Position numbers and translations under genes: made by a program. 27,112 bases of DNA from assembly GCA_030560485.1 (NCBI GenBank), contig JAKTTS010000183.1, forward strand, positions 1-27,112. The letters run 5' to 3'. The notes under the pieces are model-generated. The model saw only the letters and a list, made by a program, of their open reading frames with translations, searched no databases and was not told the DNA's origin. How positions within the stretch are numbered: the stretch's first letter is position 1; each line of letters starts with the position of its first letter. Positions 20,666 through 27,112 of the stretch are shown here, piece after piece. This DNA comes from Ascoidea tarda (nom. inval.). Lineage: Eukaryota > Ascomycota > Saccharomycetes > Ascoideales > Ascoideaceae.

Positions 20666-22177
20666 TTAATCTCTGTCCTTAATTTCGAATTTATCGTCAA
20701 AGGGGCTATGGGTTTGTGATTTATAAGATATATGAGATTTATGAGATGCAGCATCTTTGTAAGAAGAATCTGAATCATAGTCATTTAAATCTAGATTTAC
20801 TATAATATCATTATTTTTTTTTGAGAAATTTGAGGTTGAAGCATTTAGATAGTTATCGGATGGTCTTTTTATTTGCAAAGGCAGTATGTTTTTTATTTTA
20901 TTATTATTATTATTATTATTATTGTTGTTGTTGTTGTTGTTGTTGTCTGTTTTTTTTATAGAATAGTTGTTTGTATGTATACTTCCTTCGGAGCTTAAAG
21001 ATATATCTGAATCTGAAGTATAGCCTTCATTTGATTCTGTGATATTAGATAGCATTGTTTTCCTGTTACTTGCCGGATTAATTGATTGGTATTGTTGGTT
21101 TTTAAGGGTATTTTTTTTTGTTTGAGAATCTAAATCCAGATCTGAATCCAAGTTTAAATTTGAATTTGAATTTGAGTCGGAATCAGAATCAGAATCAGAA
21201 TCGGAATCGGAATCGGAAGAGGTTGTGTCCTTTTCTGGGATATATTCATTTTGCAATCTACTTGATTTATTTGGAGCATTGTTATTGTTGCTTGAATTTG
21301 TAGTATTATTATTAAGAGTTGAAGAAGGTAGTTTTTGATTAATTTTTATAGCTTTAACACCGCCCAATTTTGAAGCTGATATTGCAGCAGAGGCATCATT
21401 TGAGGTCAAAGTATTTTCATTTATACTGACTAATTTGGGTCTTGCTCTTATTGCAGTCATGGTTTCAGAAGGATTAGCTACGATTGTTGCCTTCGAAAAC
21501 CTGTCACCCGATACTGAGACATCGATATCTGAGAAATCTGAATAAGTTGATACAGTTTTGTTTTGTCTCACACCTGGAATGTATGCTATTGGAATTAAAT
21601 TAGAAGCTCTGGAGAAGATGGTTGAAGTTGCACTTGCAATACTACCTCTAACACTGTTATTAGTAGTGGCTCTTGGGTCCATGAATTCGCCATTATTTAG
21701 TATTGGAGCATTTTGGATGTTATTATTTTTATTATTATTATTATTATTGTTGTTGTTGTTGTTGTTGAACTGGGAGTTTGGAGAATTTTGATTTAGCATA
21801 GAATTCTTTTCAAGTTGTTGCTGTTGTAATATCATCATCTCCTGTAATTTTTTCTTGTTTTTCTTGTGTCTCCACCAAAGTAGAAAGGTAATTAGGATTA
21901 GTAGCACTACACCACCGACCACACCACCAGCTATTCCAGCGATATTTGGGGAGTCGTTGTCGTTGTTGCTATCAGAAGAAGAGGAAACGCATCTAACAGA
22001 AGCGCAGGATTGACAGGATGCAACCACCATTTTACAGGTTTGGCCTTTTTCGCAATTGCAAGTCGGAGAGTCATTTTCACACTGTATACAATCGGATCTC
22101 TTTTGAAAGAGATGGTTAGAAGTGGATGGAGGAGATTGTATTATTATTATGTCATCGTATTGGTAAGCGTAATTCAT
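20666..22177 (-). CDS. OPY2: Opy2-like membrane anchor of the Ste50/HOG pathway
   Basis: 503 residues, single-pass membrane protein. A Cys-rich extracellular module (Cys30, 33, 40, 42, 48, 55, 58, 63) precedes a Gly/Val-rich membrane segment at 79-102 (GIAGGVVGGVVLLILITFLL) and a basic stop-transfer WWRHKKNKKK. This is the layout of Opy2, which anchors Ste50-Ste11 at the plasma membrane in the HOG and filamentation MAPK pathways. The cytoplasmic motif SNLIPIAYIPGV (near 192-203) is, as I recall, conserved in Opy2 proteins. The tail is longer than in S. cerevisiae and carries two long Asn runs and a Ser-Asp repeat (about 325-350). No classical N-terminal signal peptide is seen, so the membrane segment itself probably directs insertion. 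Ste50 binding is inferred from the family. At least one of its two CTG codons lies in the Ser-Asp repeat. Confidence 0.88.
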   Translation of the reverse strand: MNYAYQYDDIIIIQSPPSTSNHLFQKRSDCIQCENDSPTCNCEKGQTCKMVVASCQSCASVRCVSSSSDSNNDNDSPNIAGIAGGVVGGVVLLILITFLLWWRHKKNKKKLQEMMILQQQQLEKNSMLNQNSPNSQFNNNNNNNNNNNNKNNNIQNAPILNNGEFMDPRATTNNSVRGSIASATSTIFSRASNLIPIAYIPGVRQNKTVSTYSDFSDIDVSVSGDRFSKATIVANPSETMTAIRARPKLVSINENTLTSNDASAAISASKLGGVKAIKINQKLPSSTLNNNTTNSSNNNNAPNKSSRLQNEYIPEKDTTSSDSDSDSDSDSDSDSNSNSNLNLDSDLDLDSQTKKNTLKNQQYQSINPASNRKTMLSNITESNEGYTSDSDISLSSEGSIHTNNYSIKKTDNNNNNNNNNNNNNNNKIKNILPLQIKRPSDNYLNASTSNFSKKNNDIIVNLDLNDYDSDSSYKDAASHKSHISYKSQTHSPFDDKFEIKDRD

Positions 22178-22933
22178 CTTTGGATAGATTATTGATGTCT
22201 TTTAGCAGAAAATAAAGACAAATCAAAGTAAAAGGCGAGTTTGAGAGTGTTTGAAAGTGGATATAATATGAAACGATATGATGCGATGTAACGAGATTGA
22301 GAGAAAATGGAGATATTGAAGATACCTAAGGAGATGAGAAGACGAGGAAAAAAAGAAAGAAAGAAAGCCAAAAAGAATTGAAATTAGCGAGGGGACACTG
22401 GGGTATAAGAAGGAGGAAGTAAGTAGAGAGAGCCTAGTGAAGATAATAATAGTGCGAGCTGATAAAGAATAGTATAAATAGAGCAGAAAGAGAATATAAT
22501 GGGATGCAGATGTATATAGGGATATAAATATATAAAGTTGGATGTTACAGGAGTGGTGAGGACGAAATGAGTGGATTCCTTTCAAAAACACATTTTGGGC
22601 TGGAAATCAGGTTTCAGAACGGTGGGTCGAAAAGGGATGTGGCCGGAAGAGGCAGGTGTGGCAACAGGCCTTTTTGGGCACCGTGGTTCCAAAGGCGTGG
22701 AGTCTGCAGGACGTCCTTAAAAAGAAAGGTCTAGACTGTTTATTTTTAGCTGGACGGGAATTTGGATCGGTTTGCAGAGGACGAAGAGGAACGAAGAAGA
22801 CTACAACAGTGAGAAATGTGGTTGACTGAATAATATTACAAAGATGAGAACTATAGAAAGTAAAGTTAGAAAAACAATGTCAGAGAGAAATGAATTTATA
22901 GAAAAGTCAATTGAAAAAGCAGAATGGAGTCAT
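22178..22933. promoter_or_regulatory. Upstream region of OPY2
   Basis: Lies between the OPY2 start (-) and the end of the repeat-bearing GPI gene (-), so it contains the OPY2 promoter and the GPI gene 3' flank. From 22200 to 22560 the + strand is A/G-rich, giving a pyrimidine-rich leader on the OPY2 strand. A GC-richer patch occupies about 22610-22790. The open frames at 22189-22591 (-) are Ser/Leu/Ile/Tyr-rich translations of that pyrimidine tract. Confidence 0.45.
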
Positions 22934-23491
22934 TTATAAGAGGGCCAAGAGACCACCAACAATGGCCAAAGAGATACCAGCGTTTTGATAGTGGTTGGAA
23001 AAGAGCACAGCAGCACCATTGGAGCTGGAGGAGTCAGAAGAGGCAGAGATAGAAGCAGCACCGGCACTCACCACAGAGGTGGACAAAGTGGTGGAGCTCT
23101 CATCGTCGTTTTGTTCCTCGGAGATCTTGCTTGCAACTTTACTGGTGGCTCTGCTAAACAAACTATCACCTGCAGACGTGGCATCGCCAAAACCAGAAGT
23201 TATATGACTGGCAGCATTTGTAGCAACGGAGGCAATACCACTGGTAGCATCAGCAAAGCCAGAGGTGATACCGGAGGCAGCTCTGGTACCTAGACTTTCT
23301 GCGACAGAGGTAGCATCACCGAAAACAGATGTGACATGGGTAGCAACGTTGGTAGCAACAGAGGCAATTCCACTGGTGGCATCACCCCAAACAGATGCTA
23401 TATCATCACCGAGATCCTTTTTTTGTAAAACACCAGCATTGGCAGCTGAGATAAAGGCAATTGGAAGAAGAACAGAAGCAGAGAATTTCAT
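22934..23491 (-). CDS. GPI-anchor-type surface protein with four 22-residue repeats
   Basis: 185 residues from the ATG whose complement is 23489-23491. An in-frame ATG 23 codons upstream (23560) would put extra residues before the signal peptide and is unlikely. The signal peptide is MKFSASVLLPIAFISAANA, followed by a Kex2-like Lys-Lys. Residues 36-123 are four gapless 22-residue repeats that begin Gly/Ala-Asp-Ala-Thr-Ser. A Ser/Thr-rich stalk and a GPI-type tail (SSSSNGAA, then NAGISLAIVGGLLALL) follow. The tail matches that of the protein at 13185-13673. The 22-residue (2 x 11) spacing with hydrophobic residues in register suggests amphipathic helices of the 11-mer class (LEA, apolipoprotein or synuclein-like geometry). 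That is inference. The function is unknown; a surface stress or membrane-interacting role is possible. Confidence 0.88.
   Translation of the reverse strand: MKFSASVLLPIAFISAANAGVLQKKDLGDDIASVWGDATSGIASVATNVATHVTSVFGDATSVAESLGTRAASGITSGFADATSGIASVATNAASHITSGFGDATSAGDSLFSRATSKVASKISEEQNDDESSTTLSTSVVSAGAASISASSDSSSSNGAAVLFSNHYQNAGISLAIVGGLLALL
23123..23386 (-). repeat. Four tandem 66-bp coding repeats (22 residues each)
   Basis: Repeat units cover residues 36-57, 58-79, 80-101 and 102-123 with no gaps. All begin (G/A)DATS. Units 1 and 3 are nearly identical (GDATSGIASVATN and ADATSGIASVATN), while units 2 and 4 share (G)DATS..SL..RA. The arrangement is therefore A-B-A-B, consistent with duplication of a 132-bp pair. 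Confidence 0.85.
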
Positions 23492-24403
23492 TGTGGTGTG
23501 TCGTGTGTAAATGGAGAATAGTAATTGGCAAAGAAGCTGGATGAAGACAGATATGGACAATAAACCATCGGCAACATAGAAGGAAATAAGAGGATATTTA
23601 TATCTGGGATCAAAATATTTCAGACTCCAACTTATAAATAATTTCCAAATAAACGGACATTGTTTACTCTTTGAAGAGAGCGTCTACATGCAGTGTTTGT
23701 GCGTGTGTACGCAGTCGCTGGCTGTGGCACTCAGGGCTGTGGTGCGCTAGCGGGCTATCGTAAAAGAGCCACGTTTGTTGCGCCCGGGGGCAGAGGGACG
23801 GGCTCAGCAGAAACGGACGCTGTCTGCATTTAGTGCGACCCAGTTCCTGTTGCACGGGGCCGTGTAGGTCACGCGGGCAGGCGAAGCATGAGCAACACGC
23901 AGTAGAAGGGAAAGAAAGCGGAGGTCGCGCGGGATTATGGACCGGGCAGCAGAGCTCCTTGTGCACGTCCCGTGACCGAGCCAGACTGGAATCAGCCCAG
24001 AACAGAGCCCAGAACAGACCCAAAGCTCGAGAACAACTGCCTGAGAGTAAAAGCTCAAGAACAAATGCCATTTATGTTGGCAGTGCTGGTGGTTTGCATT
24101 CAGTCGTTCAAGCAAAATGTGTCTCAGCTTCATTTTTATGAATTCTCACTCCAATTCCACTCTGAACAGCTCTTATTCCTATTCTAAAATTAAACTTTAG
24201 TCCTGGTTGAACACAGATCTGGTGCTAAGCTTTTTGTGCAACTCCATTTTTTATACTTTACTAATCATTTACTAATCATTTACTATAAACGGAATATATG
24301 TCTTATTATCTAGCTACTGTTTGCTATTTATTGATCACGAACCAGCTTTTGTTTATTGTTGGAATGTTCTCTTTTCTTTTTTATCTTATTTTTTCCTCTT
24401 CTC
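23492..24403. promoter_or_regulatory. Upstream region of the repeat-bearing GPI gene, with GC-rich island
   Basis: Holds the promoter of the gene starting at 23491 (-) and the 3' flank of PIC2 (-). The first 170 bases are AT-rich. About 23690 to 24030 is a GC-rich island with CCCGGG and several CACG/GTGC sequences, in sharp contrast to the flanks. Long frames exist on both strands, but none has a recognisable product and they overlap one another. I saw no tRNA or other RNA gene in it. From 24130 the sequence is AT-rich with a repeated TTTACTAATCATTTACTA-like unit near 24255-24285. Confidence 0.5.
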
Positions 24404-25315
24404 TTAATGACCTGATGTTGGTAGTCCTACAGCAGCCTTAAATGAATCGTAAATCAACCATTGAAGCCCCGTCAATGTTCCAATCATCACAATACGGATC
24501 GGTAAGCCATTCCATAATCCAACAAATCCAATCTTCCCATATATCTTCTTGACAACGTTGGCTGTTGACTCATTTGAGCTCTTTTCATTATTGATCTTAG
24601 ACACCATCACGTCTGCTGGATGCGACACAATAGCACAAAAAATACCCGCAATATATCCTCCCAAAAACGATACCCCAGTTTGAGTTCCCAACGAATACTC
24701 GCTCTTTTTCTTGGGCAAGTAGCTATATATCAGCTCAACCACTCTTTCAAATGTAGCAAATTTAACCATGGTATAAGGAATCTGTCTAAACCACAATGGA
24801 TACAATCCTTTGTAAAATCCATATACCCCCTCATTCTTCATAATCTTATTGAATCCGTCAACTACATTATTTGCAAATGGTGGAATGCTGGTCTGTGTCT
24901 TTACTTTTATGGATTCAAATGGGCACAAGAATATATCTGCAAGGAACTCTGCTGATGCCGATGCACTCAAATACAACGTCGTCTTGTACTTTTCCGATAG
25001 TTCTTTTCCAATCAAATTAGAATAGTTGTACTTGAAAAACTCATAAAAACCATATTTGCCTGCTCCTTGCAATGAATACCCAATGGCAGTTGCTCCAAAT
25101 CCTGTGAATATTCCCTTGATTCCTTCACCCTTGAGGATCGTCTTTAGCCCTTCTAGATTGGACTTGTATAACGCAGAACTAACTTGTCGACGACATTTAA
25201 TCAAATCCAATGGTGTAACAGCTGAGTGTGTTGGTCCACAGGCTAGAATTCCTCCAATTGTGCAAGCGCCAAAGTATTTAGGCGTAAATAATTCAATTTT
25301 ATTATCTTTACCCAT
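24404..25315 (-). CDS. PIC2: Mitochondrial copper/phosphate carrier, Pic2-like
   Basis: Inner-membrane carrier of the SLC25 family, 303 residues, full length. Three carrier repeats are marked by [10 protein letters not shown] (36-45), [10 protein letters not shown] (near 132) and [10 protein letters not shown] (near 233). [19 protein letters not shown] near the N-terminus and [20 protein letters not shown] are close to S. cerevisiae Pic2, more than to Mir1. Pic2 moves copper and phosphate into the matrix. Cys18, Cys26 and Cys41 fall where I recall the cysteines linked to copper transport in yeast Pic2 (Cys21, 29, 44). No presequence is needed, as for most carriers. No CTG codon was seen in frame. 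A TATATATATATG sequence lies about 60 bases upstream of the ATG. The family is certain; Pic2 rather than Mir1 is strongly favoured. Confidence 0.93.
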   Translation of the reverse strand: MGKDNKIELFTPKYFGACTIGGILACGPTHSAVTPLDLIKCRRQVSSALYKSNLEGLKTILKGEGIKGIFTGFGATAIGYSLQGAGKYGFYEFFKYNYSNLIGKELSEKYKTTLYLSASASAEFLADIFLCPFESIKVKTQTSIPPFANNVVDGFNKIMKNEGVYGFYKGLYPLWFRQIPYTMVKFATFERVVELIYSYLPKKKSEYSLGTQTGVSFLGGYIAGIFCAIVSHPADVMVSKINNEKSSNESTANVVKKIYGKIGFVGLWNGLPIRIVMIGTLTGLQWLIYDSFKAAVGLPTSGH

Positions 25316-25951
25316 TTTGCTTAACCGTTCAAATCAATAACTGTATGATTAATGAATATAACAAGCTGTTCGTCTATATATATATGTGTGTGCACTCATA
25401 CTTGAGAGGTTGCGAGATTGAGAGATTTTAATAGAAGTGCACTGGATCATAAAGGGGGTTATCATTTTAACAATTGAGACTGCTCTCAGCTATATATCCT
25501 CATAATAGCAACACAAAGTGAAAACGGTCACCGGAACTGGTTCAGAAACCGCAACTTTTCTTTTCCTCACCTTTACCACCTCTGAAACTATGGATAATTT
25601 TAGCCATAGCGGTTTCCATCTTATGGCTATCGCGGATAATCTACAATCTCTCAATAAAGGACCTAGTAGAAGCAGTTTATTTATCTATATCTAATTAGAC
25701 AGGGAATAGTAGTATAAAAGATCAATTTACTTAGGATAACTTCTATAATCAAGAGGCATTAAATTCATAAAAAGTACGCATTAAGTCACAAATCAAAATA
25801 AAAAATAAGTTAAATAGAAAATAAAGTAAGTTAAGTAAAGAATCATAAATCATTAAAAGGAGTAATTGGAGTAAATAAATTAAGGGTTGTTTTTTTTTGG
25901 AAGGGAGATTGTTTTTTTTCATAAGCAATTGATCTTTACCTTATCCATATT
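25316..25951. promoter_or_regulatory. PIC2 upstream region and RGI1 3' flank
   Basis: TATATATATATG at about 25375-25387 is a candidate TATA element for PIC2. CGGTCACCGG (25525-25534) has the inverted CGG half-sites favoured by zinc-cluster regulators. A hairpin-capable pair, TAGCCATA at 25601-25608 and TATGGCTA at 25622-25629, is framed by GGATAAT at 25592-25598 and again at 25634-25640. GAAACCGC at 25545-25552 has an inverted partner at 25609-25616. From 25690 the sequence is AT-rich RGI1 3' flank without genes. Confidence 0.45.
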
Positions 25952-26476
25952 CTAACATGGGTAAGTCTTGTAATCAATAAAAACATTAGCATTATCAGAG
26001 AAGCAACCAACCTCAACTTCAACCTTCAATTTGTTCGAATGGTCACCATGATCGGTGTACTTGTACACCAACTTATCAGGTGTATCTATGGTATCATCCA
26101 ACTTCAATTGCATGTCTGAAAAACCAGTTGATTCAGGTAATGTTGTCAACAAATTCTTCTTGATGTGTTGGTTCAAGTGTCTAACAAACTTCTTGTTTTT
26201 CTTGTTCATTGAAGGCTTTATCTTTTCGGGGTCATTGTGACACGAATTCAACACAAACTGGGGAATATAACTAACCTGCGCATGTATTTGATCATCTTCT
26301 TCAGACTGTAGATATAGTTGAAAGGTCTCCAAGTCATCAAACAACCTAACATCAGAGCCTCCACTGGTTTTACCTAATTTCTTTCCAGTTTTCTTTCCAC
26401 CTTTTTTACCCTTTTTGCCAGTAGCTTGGTTGTTACCGGCAAGAGTATTTTCGATGGATGATAAAATATCTGACAT
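25952..26476 (-). CDS. RGI1: Rgi1/Rgi2-family respiratory growth induced protein
   Basis: 174 residues. The core matches S. cerevisiae Rgi1/Rgi2: VRLFDDLETFQLYLQSEEDD, then SYIPQFVLNSCHNDPEKI, KKFVRHLNQHIKKNLL, and a C-terminal NVFIDYKTYPC. Rgi proteins are small, probably membrane-associated proteins induced under respiratory or carbon-limited growth and needed for normal energy metabolism; the molecular activity is unknown. The N-terminus here is longer than in S. cerevisiae and adds a Lys/Gly-rich patch (residues about 20-38, KKGKKGGKKTGKKLGK). No CTG codon was noticed. The upstream region carries a palindromic CCAAT cluster at 26692-26713, consistent with respiratory control through a Hap-type complex (inference). 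Confidence 0.92.
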   Translation of the reverse strand: MSDILSSIENTLAGNNQATGKKGKKGGKKTGKKLGKTSGGSDVRLFDDLETFQLYLQSEEDDQIHAQVSYIPQFVLNSCHNDPEKIKPSMNKKNKKFVRHLNQHIKKNLLTTLPESTGFSDMQLKLDDTIDTPDKLVYKYTDHGDHSNKLKVEVEVGCFSDNANVFIDYKTYPC

Positions 26477-27112
26477 CTTTGGCGACTAAATATTATATAT
26501 TATGAAAGAGTTGAGAAGAATAAGGAGGTGTGCTGAAAAATTCAAAGTATCGACTTCAAATTGATAAATAGATTTAAGTAGTGTTTGAGTAGTATTTGAA
26601 AAACAATTGAGTTTTGTCCAAATATAACAAAAATAATTATTATAATTAGTGTGATAGTGAAAAGATAATTGGAAGATGATAATGGGGGATTCCAATCCAA
26701 TATTTATATTGGACTATACTCGATATGGTATAGCTGGCGATAATTAAAATGACTTGAGGTCTACTGGCATTAATTTTGTTGGCCAACAAAGAGTTGGGCT
26801 CTACCCACAAGAACAGCTTGAATTGAACAAAACATTGTAAACAAGAGCCAGTTGACCAATCTCGCTGTGGTGTGTGTAAAGTCTGGATATATTCTGACTT
26901 GTTTGGGCGAGTTGTGATCATATCCAACTCAGATTGTGACATTTGTTTGGGATTTGCCTCTGATTAACCCATGATTTGTTTATAATTTGTTTAAAAGTGT
27001 TTAAAGGTTGTTTATGACTTGCTTATAGTCTGTCTATAATCTGTTTATGAGGTTAAAATTATAATTGAATACACTTTACAGCCGGTGATAACAGAATATC
27101 TGTGATCAGTGC
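26477..27112 (-). promoter_or_regulatory. RGI1 upstream region
   Basis: AT-rich, without a convincing gene to the window end. The frames at 26486-26695 and 26646-26942 (-) overlap and match nothing. A CCAAT cluster stands out at 26692-26713 (listed separately). Between 26970 and 27050 imperfect repeats of a GTTTATAAT/GTTTATGA-like unit occur (TTTATAATTTG, TTTATGACTTG, CTATAATCTG, TTTATGAGG). Confidence 0.5.
26692..26713. promoter_or_regulatory. Palindromic CCAAT-box cluster upstream of RGI1
   Basis: Two direct CCAAT boxes (26692-26696 and 26697-26701) and one inverted ATTGG (26708-26712). The second and third form a perfect palindrome with 8-base arms, TCCAATAT and ATATTGGA, separated by TT (26696-26713). 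It lies about 220 bases upstream of the RGI1 ATG, the usual range for Hap2/3/4/5-type sites. Confidence 0.6.

Noticed and set aside
22985-23510. Plus-strand frames across the repeat-bearing GPI gene
   Set aside because: Antisense shadows of a gene with a clear signal peptide, repeats and GPI tail.
23664-24187. Four overlapping frames in the GC-rich island upstream of the repeat GPI gene
   Set aside because: Same reason: low stop density, no family resemblance, conflicting strands.
1-27112. tRNA, rRNA or CRISPR features
   Set aside because: Scanning by eye for box B-like GTTCGAATC motifs, rRNA-like blocks and spaced repeats gave nothing convincing; small RNAs could still be missed.

Overview
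The window looks like chromosomal DNA of a budding yeast (Saccharomycotina). It is strongly AT-rich, with compact, apparently intronless genes, many asparagine, serine and aspartate homopolymer tracts, and clear counterparts of yeast genes: TRK1 (K+ transport), OPY2 (HOG/filamentation membrane anchor), PIC2 (mitochondrial copper/phosphate carrier), RGI1 (respiratory growth induced), an ankyrin-BTB protein like YIL001W, and an APSES regulator like Xbp1. CTG codons are nearly absent and sit only in variable, often Ser/Asp-rich positions. This fits a lineage that reads CUG as serine, but does not prove it.

Layout. 1-979 is a 3' flank. 980-2482 (-) is an Xbp1-like APSES regulator. A GC-rich island occupies the divergent promoter. 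3625-5310 (+) is an Asn-rich protein I cannot name, convergent with 5689-7488 (-), a protein whose C-terminus tentatively resembles Mei5/Sfr1. 8050-10361 (-) is the decayed remains of a Crinkler/RHS-type P-loop NTPase plus PD-(D/E)XK nuclease. Next to it is a 305-bp MITE with near-perfect terminal inverted repeats and a TA target duplication (10763-11067). About 2.1 kb without a convincing gene follows.

13185-13673 (+) encodes a small GPI-type surface protein. It is followed by the ankyrin-BTB gene (14186-16030, -), which shares a divergent promoter with TRK1 (16756-20094, +). OPY2 (20666-22177, -), a second GPI-type protein with four 22-residue repeats (22934-23491, -), PIC2 (24404-25315, -) and RGI1 (25952-26476, -) complete the window. 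RGI1 is preceded by a palindromic cluster of CCAAT boxes.

How the genes relate. There is no operon-like unit. Several genes fit a cell-surface and stress theme (Opy2, two GPI proteins, Trk1), and two fit respiratory metabolism (Pic2, Rgi1). The accessory part is 8.0-13.1 kb. Its decayed NTPase-nuclease, its MITE and its gene-poor sequence suggest past invasion by selfish or effector-type DNA. The most unusual items are that relic, the MITE (which carries a CACGTGAC box), the 22-residue-repeat surface protein, and the CUG codon pattern.
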